From UMGS1251 sp036666555 (lineage in GTDB: Bacteria > Bacillota > Clostridia > Lachnospirales > Lachnospiraceae): a stretch of DNA of 64,000 bases. A program made the position numbers and the translations under genes. Every line of letters begins with the position of its first letter. Within the stretch, counting starts at the first letter, position 1. The stretch spans positions 10,454 through 74,453 of the forward strand of contig JAVWVS010000009.1 of the NCBI GenBank assembly GCA_036666555.1, given 5' to 3'. The notes below the pieces were generated by a model. The model ran no database searches. It saw only the letters and a list, made by a program, of their open reading frames with translations, and had not been told where the DNA came from. Positions 22,741-30,212 of the stretch are shown here, piece by piece.

Positions 22741-23322
22741 ATGCATAAATTATCGTTTCGGAAAGAAAAAGTGAGAATGAATTGGGATGGTGTGAAGTCA
22801 GCAGGAGTATGGACCTTTCAGATATTACTTGTTTGCTTGTTCGCCTTTGTTTTTGTGTGGTATTTTGGACAACGGGTCAGTATGATTGGAGATTCCATGA
22901 AACCCTTATTAAAAAATGGGGATATCGTGTTAATCAATCGGATTGTCTATGATGCAAGTACGCCAAAAAGAGGTGATATTGTTGCCTTTCGACCCAATGG
23001 AAATGAGAACTCACATTTTTATTTTAAAAGATTGATAGGACTACCGGGAGAAACCGTTCAAATAAAAGAGAATCAAATATATATCAATGGTAAAAAGATC
23101 CAAGAAAAACAAAAGACCACCAAGATAGAAGAGGCGGGACTTGCCAAAGACAAAATCCAATTAAAGGGAGATGAATACTTTGTATTAGGCGATAACCGTA
23201 AAAGCAGTGAGGATAGTCGAATGGCAGATGTGGGAAATGTAAAACGTTCTGAGATAGAAGGAAAAGCATGGTTTATAGTTTCCCCCCATAAGCATTTTGG
23301 CTTTATAAAAAAGGAGAAATAA
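22741..23322 (+). CDS. lepB: signal peptidase I (first of two)
   Basis: A 193-residue type I signal peptidase with one N-terminal membrane anchor (about residues 21-43). The nucleophile Ser is in MIGDSMKPLL (about residue 51) and the general base Lys in YFKRLIGLPGE (about residue 94). Box E is seen as YFVLGDNRKSSEDSR. It removes signal peptides from exported proteins outside the membrane. It begins 63 bases after rplS and its stop is one base from rbgA. A second paralogue lies after rbgA. Confidence 0.95.
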   Translation: MHKLSFRKEKVRMNWDGVKSAGVWTFQILLVCLFAFVFVWYFGQRVSMIGDSMKPLLKNGDIVLINRIVYDASTPKRGDIVAFRPNGNENSHFYFKRLIGLPGETVQIKENQIYINGKKIQEKQKTTKIEEAGLAKDKIQLKGDEYFVLGDNRKSSEDSRMADVGNVKRSEIEGKAWFIVSPHKHFGFIKKEK

Positions 23323-23323
23323 T

Positions 23324-24175
23324 ATGCATTTTCAATGGTACCCGGGACATATGACAAAAGCGAAGAGGATGATGCAAGACAGCATTAAATTAATTGATCT
23401 GGTAATTGAACTGGTAGATGCCAGAATCCCTATGAGCAGTCGAAATCCAGAAATAGATGAACTAGGCAAGAATAAAGCGAGATTGATTTTATTAAACAAA
23501 GCGGATTTAGCAGAAGAAAAATGGAATGATGCATGGGCGGCTTATTTTAAAGAAAAGGGATATTCCGTTATTAAAGTGAACTCAAAAAAAGGTGGTGGCG
23601 TGAAATCCATCCAAGGAGTTATTCAAGAGGCTTGTAAAGAAAAGACAGAACGGGACCGAAAACGGGGTATCTTAAATCGTCCCATTCGGGCGATGGTAGT
23701 AGGAATCCCCAATGTAGGAAAATCTACTTTTATTAATTCTTTAGCAGGAAAAGCCTGTACAAAAACCGGAAATAAACCGGGAGTTACCAAAGGAAAACAG
23801 TGGATTCGCTTGAATAAAAATGTGGAATTATTGGATACACCGGGTATTTTGTGGCCGAAATTTGAAGACCAGACAGTAGGGCTTCGACTGGCATTTACCG
23901 GTTCCATCAAAGATGAAATTTTAAATACAGAAGAATTGGCTGCAGAAACCATTGGGTTTATGCTAAAACAGTATCCGGGGGTGTTGGCGGAAAAATATCA
24001 GATTGAAGAATCATCCGATCCTTATGTTTGTCTTTCTGAAATTGCAAAAAGTCGTCATTGTCTTTTGCGTGGCAATGAACTGGACACGGACAAGGCATCC
24101 AGATTATTAACAGATGATTTTAGAAATGGAAAGTTGGGAAGAATTACGATTGAATTTCCGGCAGATTATGAATAA
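23324..24175 (+). CDS. rbgA: ribosome biogenesis GTPase RbgA (YlqF)
   Basis: A 283-residue circularly permuted GTPase required for late 50S assembly. G4 comes first (ILLNKADLAEE, about residue 57), then G1 GIPNVGKSTFINSLAGK (about residues 125-141) and G3 DTPGILWPKFED. The N-terminal MHFQWYPGHMTKAKRMM is the family start. RBS AAAAAGGAGAAATAAT. Sandwiched between two signal peptidase genes in one operon. Confidence 0.97.
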   Translation: MHFQWYPGHMTKAKRMMQDSIKLIDLVIELVDARIPMSSRNPEIDELGKNKARLILLNKADLAEEKWNDAWAAYFKEKGYSVIKVNSKKGGGVKSIQGVIQEACKEKTERDRKRGILNRPIRAMVVGIPNVGKSTFINSLAGKACTKTGNKPGVTKGKQWIRLNKNVELLDTPGILWPKFEDQTVGLRLAFTGSIKDEILNTEELAAETIGFMLKQYPGVLAEKYQIEESSDPYVCLSEIAKSRHCLLRGNELDTDKASRLLTDDFRNGKLGRITIEFPADYE

Positions 24176-24202
24176 AATGGAACGAACGGAGGATAGAGAT
24201 TC

Positions 24203-24772
24203 ATGGGTGAAAACGAAGATAACAGAGAAGAAAAACCAAAGGGAATCGGAAGGGAGCTTCTAGGCTGGCTGGGATACATAGTTCTTATCATAGGACTTAC
24301 TTATCTTATTATTACTTTTATAGGACAAAGGACCAGAGTGAGTGGGGAATCCATGCAAACCACATTGCATGATGGAGATAATCTAATTGTGGATAAAATT
24401 TCTTATCGATTCCGGGATCCAAAGCGTTATGAAATCATTGTATTTCCTTATGCATACGAGGAGAAAACTTATTATATTAAAAGAATTATCGGGCTTCCGG
24501 GAGAACATGTTCAGGTGATTGATGGATATGTTTATATTAATGGAGAGAAATTGGATGAACATTATGGCAAAGAAGTGATGAATGACCCGGGCATTGCCCA
24601 AAAAGAGATTGTGCTGGGAGAGGACGAATATTTTGTGTTAGGAGATAATCGAAATCACAGTTCAGACAGCCGAGACCCCAGTGTTGGCATTTTGCATCGA
24701 AAGAATCTGATCGGGCGTGCATGGGTGAGAATCTGGCCACTGGATCGACTTGGGGTAGTAGAACATGAATAA
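24203..24772 (+). CDS. lepB: signal peptidase I (second paralogue)
   Basis: A 189-residue type I signal peptidase. A charged N-terminus precedes one membrane segment (about residues 20-41). Ser in VSGESMQTTLHDGD (about residue 50) and Lys in YYIKRIIGLPGE (about residue 93) form the dyad; box E is YFVLGDNRNHSSDSRDP. It differs clearly from the paralogue 0.9 kb upstream, so this is not a recent duplication. RBS CGGAGGATAGAGATTC. Its stop overlaps the rnhB start by eight bases. Confidence 0.95.
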   Translation: MGENEDNREEKPKGIGRELLGWLGYIVLIIGLTYLIITFIGQRTRVSGESMQTTLHDGDNLIVDKISYRFRDPKRYEIIVFPYAYEEKTYYIKRIIGLPGEHVQVIDGYVYINGEKLDEHYGKEVMNDPGIAQKEIVLGEDEYFVLGDNRNHSSDSRDPSVGILHRKNLIGRAWVRIWPLDRLGVVEHE

Positions 24773-25523
24773 AAGTGTGAAAGAAGTCAAACAAGAATGG
24801 GAAGAGGCGGATGATCAGACAAGACAAGTTCTGTATATGACCTATGCAGAGGATGACCGAGCAGGAATTATCAGTTTGCTTGCAAAATATAGACGTCAAG
24901 AGAAGAAGATGGAAGCTGAAATCAACCGAGTAGAACAGATGCTCACCTATGAAAGAAAGTATCAAGAATATGAATTTATCTGTGGAATCGATGAAGTGGG
25001 AAGGGGTCCATTGGCGGGTCCGGTGGTTGCAGGTGCGGTGATTCTACCAAAGGATTGTACCATTTTGTATCTGAATGATTCCAAACAATTGTCGGCAAAA
25101 AGAAGAGAAGAACTCTATGACGAAATCATGGAAAAAGCAGTGGCAACCGGAATTGGATGCGTATCACCGGCAAGGATTGATGAAATCAATATCTTGCAAG
25201 CAACCTATGAAGCAATGCGTCTGGCAGTGAGTCATTTGCCCGTACAACCGAATCTTTTATTAAATGATGCCGTGACCATCCCCGGAATATCTATTACACA
25301 GGTGCCTATTATCAAAGGAGATGCCAAAAGCTTGTCGATTGCGGCGGCTAGCGTCATTGCCAAGGTTACTAGAGACCGATGGATGGAAGAGTATGATACC
25401 ATACTGTCCGGATATGGACTGGCAAAGAACAAGGGCTATGGTTCTGCCGAACACATTGCAGCATTACAAAAGTTAGGACCAACACCTATTCACAGGTCAA
25501 CCTTTATTAAGAATTTTATTTAG
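24765..25523 (+). CDS. rnhB: ribonuclease HII
   Basis: A 252-residue RNase HII that cleaves ribonucleotides in DNA and RNA-DNA hybrids. The first acidic residues are in CGIDEVGRGPLAGPVVAGAVIL (core DEVGRG, about residue 77), another in LLNDAVTIPGI and the C-terminal block GSAEHIAALQKLGPTPIHR. A 70-residue N-terminal helical extension is present, as in B. subtilis RnhB. The start overlaps the signal peptidase gene. Confidence 0.97.
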   Translation: MNKSVKEVKQEWEEADDQTRQVLYMTYAEDDRAGIISLLAKYRRQEKKMEAEINRVEQMLTYERKYQEYEFICGIDEVGRGPLAGPVVAGAVILPKDCTILYLNDSKQLSAKRREELYDEIMEKAVATGIGCVSPARIDEINILQATYEAMRLAVSHLPVQPNLLLNDAVTIPGISITQVPIIKGDAKSLSIAAASVIAKVTRDRWMEEYDTILSGYGLAKNKGYGSAEHIAALQKLGPTPIHRSTFIKNFI

Positions 25524-25538
25524 GAGCAGGAAAAATAC

Positions 25539-25895
25539 ATGAAACCAAACCAAAGAGCAGTGGGAACGGCCTACGAAAAAATGGCCGGACGTTATTTGGA
25601 ACAGCAAGGGTATGTGATTTTGGAGTATAATTTCCGGTGTCATAGTGGAGAAATCGACATCATTGCCAGAGAGGGAAATTGTGTGGTGTTTTGCGAGGTG
25701 AAATACCGAGCAGATGAGAAAGCAGGGCATCCCTTGGAGGCTGTGAATGAAAAAAAACAAAAGAGATTGTCAAAATGTGGACTCTATTATGTAACTATGC
25801 ATGGAAATGAAAATATACCTTGCCGGTTTGATGTAATCGGAATTTTAAAAGAAGAAATCACTCATATAAAAAATGCATTTGACTATGTGATATAG
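25539..25895 (+). CDS. YraN family (UPF0102) nuclease-fold protein
   Basis: A 118-residue YraN protein with the restriction-endonuclease-like core: GTAYEKMAGRYLEQQGY, GEIDIIAREGNCVVFCEVKYR (about residues 44-64) with the D..ExK-type catalytic arrangement. YraN commonly follows rnhB; its role is thought to be in DNA metabolism but is not well defined. RBS AGGAGCAGGAAAA, 15 bases after rnhB. Confidence 0.92.
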   Translation: MKPNQRAVGTAYEKMAGRYLEQQGYVILEYNFRCHSGEIDIIAREGNCVVFCEVKYRADEKAGHPLEAVNEKKQKRLSKCGLYYVTMHGNENIPCRFDVIGILKEEITHIKNAFDYVI

Positions 25896-25911
25896 AAAAG
25901 GGGTGGAGGCA

Positions 25912-26766
25912 ATGGAACTAGGGCTAAAATATCAGAATCAAGAAAAGATATTTCTGGAACGTGAAGAAGAGGGAGTTCCATTTTTGGAATTTCCTCTTCT
26001 TACAGAATTAGGAGTGGTCAAACACGGTTTTTCTACCCGCCTCGGTGGAGTAAGCGAAGGAATCTATGCTTCTATGAATTTAAGCTTTGCCAGAGGGGAT
26101 GAAAGGGAACATGTAAAAGAAAATTTTCATCGGTTCGCAAGGACGATGGGGGTCTTGGAGACGGAGATGGTCTGTTCAGCGCAAGTACATGATACACAGA
26201 TTCGAGTGGTTACGAAAGAAGATAGTGGAAAAGGACTTTTAAAACCAATTGATTATTCGTCTGCAGATGGATTAATCACCAATATTCCCGGTATTTGCCT
26301 AGTTACTTTTTATGCAGATTGTGTGCCGCTATATTTTGTGGATCCGGTAAAAAAAGTCATTGGTCTTAGCCATTCCGGATGGCGGGGAACTGTTGGGAAA
26401 ATCGGCAGGAAGACGGTAGAAACCATGGAACACGAATATGGCTGTGACCCAAAGGACATCCGTGGAGCAATCGGTCCTTCTATTTGTCAGGATTGTTATG
26501 AAGTCAGTGAGGATGTTATAAGCGAATTTCAAAAAGGATTTTCCCAAGGGGATTGGGAAGAATTGTTTTTTCAAAAGGAAAACGGAAAATATCAGCTGAA
26601 TCTTTGGAAGGCCAATGAGTTGGTGATGAAAGAAGCTGGTATTTTAAAGGAACATATTGCAGTGACCAATTTATGTACTTGTTGCAATCGTCAATTGTTA
26701 TTTTCACATCGAGGATCCAATGGAAAACGCGGAAATATGGGAGCATTTTTAGCTTTGAAGAAATAG
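25912..26766 (+). CDS. pgeF: polyphenol oxidase/laccase-domain purine nucleoside phosphorylase (PgeF, YlmD-like)
   Basis: A 284-residue DUF152 protein. Metal-binding and family blocks: HGFSTRLGGVS, ICLVTFYADCVPLYFVDP (core DCVPLYF), GLSHSGWRGTVGKI (about residue 152-165) and GPSICQDCYEVSEDV. The family acts on purine nucleosides in vitro and edits peptidoglycan precursors in E. coli. ATG 25912 has GTGGAGGCA as RBS; the GTG three codons earlier overlaps this RBS. Confidence 0.9.
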   Translation: MELGLKYQNQEKIFLEREEEGVPFLEFPLLTELGVVKHGFSTRLGGVSEGIYASMNLSFARGDEREHVKENFHRFARTMGVLETEMVCSAQVHDTQIRVVTKEDSGKGLLKPIDYSSADGLITNIPGICLVTFYADCVPLYFVDPVKKVIGLSHSGWRGTVGKIGRKTVETMEHEYGCDPKDIRGAIGPSICQDCYEVSEDVISEFQKGFSQGDWEELFFQKENGKYQLNLWKANELVMKEAGILKEHIAVTNLCTCCNRQLLFSHRGSNGKRGNMGAFLALKK

Positions 26767-26775
26767 GAGGAGCAT

Positions 26776-27645
26776 ATGGAAAAATCAGCGACGCAAGGGG
26801 CCACAGAGGTAGTAAAAGAGGTCAATCAGTTTGCGACTTATCTGCAGAGTCAGATTCCGGAACTGATTTCATTTGGCATTCGGGTACTATTGGCATTTGT
26901 TTTTTTCTTTATTGGAAGTAAACTTATTCAATGGGTTCGAAAAATAGTGAGACGCTCTATTGAACGTTCCCAAGCGGATAAAGGAGTAGAGCAGTTTGTA
27001 GATTCACTGTTAAAATTTTCCCTCTATATCTTATTGTTGTTTTCCATCGCAACGAAATTTGGAGTGGAATCCTCATCTGTAGCAGCTTTGATTGCATCCG
27101 GCGGGGTTGCAATTGGTTTGGCATTGCAAGGGAGTTTGTCCAACTTCGCAGGCGGAGTACTGATTCTTTTGCTAAAGCCCTTTGTAGTAGGGGATTATAT
27201 TGTAGAAGATTCTCATAAAAATGAAGGAACGGTAAAAGAAATTCAGATTTTTTATACGAAATTGTCCACCGTAGATAATAAAATTATTGTGATTCCAAAT
27301 GGAACTCTTGCCAATACCAGTATGACGAATGTAACAGCGAAAGATCGCAGGAGGCTGGACTTAACCGTTAGCATTTCCTATCAGGCAGATTTAAAAAAGG
27401 CGAAACAGGTCATTAAAAATTTACTGCAGCAAAATAGAAGTGTTTTGAAAGAGGAAGAAATGATAGTGTTCGTGGATCAACTGGCGGAGAGCGCCGTAGT
27501 AATTGGTGCTCGTGTATGGGTGGAAATGGACGAATATTGGACAGCTAGATGGGAACTGCTGGAAGAAATTAAGCTGGCACTGGATGCACATCAGATTGAA
27601 ATTGCATATCCTCATGTGACGGTGCAAATGGATGAGAAAAACTAA
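26776..27645 (+). CDS. small-conductance mechanosensitive channel (MscS family)
   Basis: A 289-residue MscS with three hydrophobic segments (about residues 33-53, 68-88, 95-115). The pore-lining TM3 and following sequence SGGVAIGLALQGSLSNFAGGVLILL (core AIGLALQGSLSNFAGG) is the family signature, followed by PFVVGDYI and the beta domain. It releases solutes on hypo-osmotic shock. RBS AGGAGGAGC, nine bases after pgeF. Confidence 0.95.
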   Translation: MEKSATQGATEVVKEVNQFATYLQSQIPELISFGIRVLLAFVFFFIGSKLIQWVRKIVRRSIERSQADKGVEQFVDSLLKFSLYILLLFSIATKFGVESSSVAALIASGGVAIGLALQGSLSNFAGGVLILLLKPFVVGDYIVEDSHKNEGTVKEIQIFYTKLSTVDNKIIVIPNGTLANTSMTNVTAKDRRRLDLTVSISYQADLKKAKQVIKNLLQQNRSVLKEEEMIVFVDQLAESAVVIGARVWVEMDEYWTARWELLEEIKLALDAHQIEIAYPHVTVQMDEKN

Positions 27646-27653
27646 ATGCCACT

Positions 27654-27673
27654 TTCCTTGCCTTTGTAAGGAA
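27654..27673 (+). terminator. weak hairpin after mscS
   Basis: TTCCTT and AAGGAA pair around about eight bases, followed by TTTATGG. Weak terminator at most. Confidence 0.3.
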
Positions 27674-27755
27674 TTTATGGTAGCATACAGGAAATGAATA
27701 AAAAAGAACCGTCTGTATCTAGAAGGGCTTTTGGTATTGCGCCGAGAGGTGTTGT

Positions 27756-27782
27756 ATGAAAAGTCTTTCTTTTTTTTTATAG
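27756..27782 (+). CDS. candidate leader peptide ORF (MKSLSFFL)
   Basis: Eight sense codons from ATG 27756 to TAG 27780-27782, with AGAGGTG five bases upstream as RBS. The stop codon is the first three bases of TAGGAGGA in the 5' arm of the leader hairpin. Coding is unproven; it is listed because its position fits a regulatory leader. Confidence 0.4.
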   Translation: MKSLSFFL

Positions 27783-27848
27783 GAGGAGGGAAATACAGTC
27801 CTCCTATAAAAAAGGTTAGGACAACAGAAACGAAAATTAGGAGGAAGA
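27773..27848 (+). promoter_or_regulatory. candidate anti-Shine-Dalgarno switch in the L25/Ctc leader
   Basis: Arm 1 (27773-27787) and arm 2 (27799-27813) are a perfect 15-bp inverted repeat that includes TAGGAGGA/TCCTCCTA. Arm 2 TCCTCCTA (27799-27806) is equally complementary to TAGGAGGA at 27838-27845, the RBS of the L25 gene at 27852. The two pairings exclude each other. The hairpin begins with Ts and ends with As on both strands, so it is not a terminator. Confidence 0.55.
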
Positions 27849-27851
27849 AAA

Positions 27852-28400
27852 ATGGAAACAATTACAGTGATGGAACGAGATGCATCAACAAAAGTAAAGA
27901 AATTGAGGCGCTCAGGTATGGTTCCTTGTGTGATTTATGGAGGAGCATTATCGGAGTCAATTTCTATTCAAATGGAAAAGACAGTTGCAGACAAAATGTT
28001 TAAACTGAAACGAGAAGGAAGTAAAATCCTCCTTAGGATAGAGGAGCAGGAAATCCCTGTGCAAATTAAGGATCAAATGAGAGATTGCTTAACGCGCGAA
28101 CTGACCCATATCAGTTTTCAAGCATTGAAAGTAGATCGAAAAGTCAACAGTGTTGCTCATATTCTTTTAGTAAATGAGGATAAAATCAAAGGTACTTTGG
28201 AAAAAATGGTTTTGGAAATTCCTTATATGTCTTTGCCAGAGGACATGATTGATACGGTTTCCATTGACTTGGATGGAATACCAAACGGAAGCGTGAAAAC
28301 CGTTGGAGATATCAGTGAATTCCAAAGCAAAAAGATAGAATTACAAATTGAGACAGATAATATTGTATTCCGCATTAGAGATAAAAAAGTGCTCTCCTAG
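27852..28400 (+). CDS. rplY: 50S ribosomal protein bL25 / general stress protein Ctc
   Basis: A 182-residue two-domain bL25 (TL5/Ctc type) that binds 5S rRNA. The N-terminal RNA-binding domain contains KKLRRSGMVPCVIYGG (residues 17-32), and the C-terminal beta domain contains IPYMSLPEDMIDTVSIDLDG and NGSVKTVGDI. Sequence conservation to Ctc is moderate. The RBS TAGGAGGAAG is close to ideal but is complementary to an upstream hairpin arm. A shared terminator with the convergent tRNA-Thr gene follows. Confidence 0.85.
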   Translation: METITVMERDASTKVKKLRRSGMVPCVIYGGALSESISIQMEKTVADKMFKLKREGSKILLRIEEQEIPVQIKDQMRDCLTRELTHISFQALKVDRKVNSVAHILLVNEDKIKGTLEKMVLEIPYMSLPEDMIDTVSIDLDGIPNGSVKTVGDISEFQSKKIELQIETDNIVFRIRDKKVLS

Positions 28401-28443
28401 GTGGGGAGTGATGATTGGTACTCTAAATAAAAGGAGTGAAGTA

Positions 28444-28470
28444 AAAAAAGTCCGGTCTCCGGACTTTTTT
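28444..28470. terminator. bidirectional intrinsic terminator
   Basis: A perfect 12-bp stem (28444-28455 with 28459-28470), loop TCT, six As on the left and six Ts on the right. Serves rplY and the convergent tRNA. Confidence 0.9.
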
Positions 28471-28474
28471 GTTA

Positions 28475-28547
28475 AGCTGAAAGCCGGATTTGAACCGGCG
28501 ACCCCTTCATTACGAGTGAAGTGCTCTACCAACTGAGCTATTTCAGC
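28475..28547 (-). tRNA. tRNA-Thr (CGT)
   Basis: A complete 73-base cloverleaf on the minus strand: acceptor GCTGAAA/TTTCAGC, D arm GCTC-AGTTGGTA-GAGC, anticodon arm CTTCA-CTCGTAA-TGAAG with anticodon CGT (reads ACG, Thr), and T arm GCCGG-TTCAAAT-CCGGC. Discriminator base T. CCA is not encoded. It has its own minus-strand promoter. Confidence 0.96.
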
Positions 28548-28577
28548 ATTGTGGTGTTTTGTACAGCCACAAAGATT

Positions 28578-28605
28578 ATTATATCTGATTTTAAGAAATA
28601 TGCAA
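28578..28605 (-). promoter_or_regulatory. promoter of tRNA-Thr
   Basis: On the minus strand TTGCAT, a 16-bp spacer and TATAAT, ending about 30 bases before the tRNA 5' end. Confidence 0.65.
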
Positions 28606-28631
28606 CCTTTTTTTGTGATTTGGAAAAAATT

Positions 28632-28713
28632 ATTTTTTTAAGTAGTGAGTTTCTATCACGCTAATACTTTTGTATAAGCCCATGGCGATAATGCAAAGTA
28701 GTACAATGGACAT
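28632..28713. repeat. direct repeat copy A: truncated copy of ABC permease 3' end
   Basis: About 82 bp that match 30205-30286 with only about four differences. In the frame of the permease on the minus strand it encodes MSIVLLCIIAMGLYKSIS and VIET-H-YLKK; the differences are one silent Tyr codon change, a two-base change of Cys to His, and a base in the T run. No stop codon of the permease is present in this copy. Confidence 0.92.
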
Positions 28714-28744
28714 AATATTATATATTCGGCTCGACATATTATGT
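28710..28744. promoter_or_regulatory. inverted repeat over the promoter of the ATP-binding protein gene
   Basis: ACATAATAT (28710-28718) and ATATTATGT (28736-28744) are perfect 9-bp arms around 17 bases; the right arm overlaps the -35 TCGACA. A candidate operator. Confidence 0.5.
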
Positions 28745-28758
28745 GTTTGGCGTATAAT
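28731..28758 (+). promoter_or_regulatory. promoter of the AlbA_2 ATP-binding protein gene
   Basis: TCGACA (28731-28736), 16-bp spacer, TATAAT (28753-28758). Confidence 0.6.
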
Positions 28759-28786
28759 AATAGTATATAAAATGGGAGGTATTTAC

Positions 28787-30139
28787 GTGAAAGAAAACCA
28801 AAACACAGAATGGAAAGAATCTTGGCGTGATGAATACCTAAAATGGATTTGTGGTTTTTCAAACGCTCAAGGAGGCAAAATCTTTATCGGAACCAGAGAT
28901 GATGGAACTGTAGTGGGAGTTGCTGATAGTAAAAAACTGTTGGAAGATCTTCCGAATAAAGTTCGTGATATCCTTGGTATTATTGTAGACGTTAATTTAC
29001 TTACAGACAATGAAAAAGATTATATAGAAATAGTAGTAAATCCTAGTAGTTATCCGGTTAATTTCAAGGGAGAATATCATTATCGAAGCGGCAGTACAAA
29101 ACAGCTTCTTCGTGGGGCATCACTAACGGAATTTTTGCTATCTAAAACTGGGTACAAGTGGGATGCGGTTCCGGTGGATGATGTAATGGCTGAAGATTTG
29201 GACAAAGAGAGTTTTGATATTTTTCGTCGGGAAGCATTGCGTAGCGGACGCATGACGAAAGAAGATTTGCACATGAGTAACGAACAGTTATTGGAAAATC
29301 TTAGATTAATGGAAAATGGAAAGCTTAAGAGGGCTGCGGTTATGCTTTTTCACCGAGAACCAGAGAAATGGGTTACAGGTGCATTTATTAAGATTGGATA
29401 TTTTGGCGAGGGATCGGATTTGCGTTATCAGGATGAGATTCATGGTTCACTGCTTATGCAGGCAGATCGTGTCGTAGATTTGATTTATTTAAAATATATG
29501 AAAGCAGATATTTCTTATGACAATGTGACAAGAATAGAAACGTATCCATTGCCAAAGTTGGCAGTCAGAGAAGCTGTATACAATGCTATTATTCATTCCA
29601 ATTATGCAGCGTTAATCCCTATTCAAATTCGCATTCATGAGGATGCTTTATATATTAGTAATGACTGCATTTTTCCAGTTGGTTGGACAATAGACACCTT
29701 GATGCAACGACACCGTTCACAGCCTTACAATCCAAATATTGCGAATTGCTTTTTTCGTGCAGGATATGTGGAAACTTGGGGACGTGGGATTGAAAAGATT
29801 TGTGAGGCTTGTAAACAGCATGGAGTGCCAAGCCCGGAATATACGCTACATCTAGAAGATATTATGGTCAAATTCACTCCATTAAAGCAGTATAAGGTGT
29901 CAAAAGAACAAAATGGCACTTTAAATGGCACTTTAAATGGCACATTAAAGGGCATCTTAGAAGAAAAAATATTGACCATTATTAGAGAGAACCCTAAGTT
30001 GACTCAATCTCAAATGGCAGTTTTGACAGGGACTTCAGAACGTTCTACAAAACGTATAATGAAATCAATGATGGAAGAAGGGAAGATTGAACGTATAGGT
30101 GGACGAAAATATGGCTGTTGGAAAGAAAAAATAGATTAA
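28787..30139 (+). CDS. AlbA_2 (Schlafen-like) ATP-binding protein with C-terminal winged helix
   Basis: A 450-residue protein. The N-terminal AlbA_2/Schlafen domain is seen as NTEWKESWRDEYLKWICGFSNAQGGKIFIGTRDDG (key pieces EWKESW, FSNAQGGKIFIG). A GHKL-like ATPase segment follows (VREAVYNAIIHSNY near residue 265 and GYVETWGRGIEKI near 325). The linker holds three NGTL repeats plus KGIL, and the C-terminus is a winged HTH (LTQSQMAVLTGTSERSTKRIMK). GTG 28787 has GGGAGGT upstream; longer upstream starts lie in the repeat and lack an RBS. Members are annotated as putative transcriptional regulators and are frequent in variable genome regions; some relatives act in phage defence. It lies in a cassette between direct repeats. 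Confidence 0.88.
   Translation: MKENQNTEWKESWRDEYLKWICGFSNAQGGKIFIGTRDDGTVVGVADSKKLLEDLPNKVRDILGIIVDVNLLTDNEKDYIEIVVNPSSYPVNFKGEYHYRSGSTKQLLRGASLTEFLLSKTGYKWDAVPVDDVMAEDLDKESFDIFRREALRSGRMTKEDLHMSNEQLLENLRLMENGKLKRAAVMLFHREPEKWVTGAFIKIGYFGEGSDLRYQDEIHGSLLMQADRVVDLIYLKYMKADISYDNVTRIETYPLPKLAVREAVYNAIIHSNYAALIPIQIRIHEDALYISNDCIFPVGWTIDTLMQRHRSQPYNPNIANCFFRAGYVETWGRGIEKICEACKQHGVPSPEYTLHLEDIMVKFTPLKQYKVSKEQNGTLNGTLNGTLKGILEEKILTIIRENPKLTQSQMAVLTGTSERSTKRIMKSMMEEGKIERIGGRKYGCWKEKID
29911..29958. repeat. 12-bp tandem repeat, four units
   Basis: Two identical units AAATGGCACTTT, then AAATGGCACATT and AAAGGGCATCTT. In frame they encode NGTL-NGTL-NGTL-KGIL in the hinge between the ATPase region and winged helix; the array can change length without frameshift. 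Confidence 0.9.
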
Positions 30140-30167
30140 ACGGATAAGAGTGTGTAATGATAATCAC

Positions 30168-30212
30168 AAAAAAACAATAAAAGTTCGGTTTCCGAACTTT
30201 TATTGTTTTTTT
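30168..30212. terminator. strong bidirectional terminator containing the permease stop codon
   Basis: A perfect 21-bp stem (30168-30188 with 30192-30212), loop TTT, seven As and seven Ts at the ends. The permease TAA (minus strand, 30200-30202) and last codons lie inside the right arm. Confidence 0.92.

Noticed and set aside
27773..27813. Intrinsic terminator at the L25 leader hairpin
   Set aside because: The hairpin starts with Ts and ends with As on both strands, the reverse of a terminator.
28656..28862. Minus-strand 68-codon frame over the direct repeat and cassette promoter
   Set aside because: Wrong frame relative to the permease fragment and antisense to the AlbA_2 gene; no RBS.
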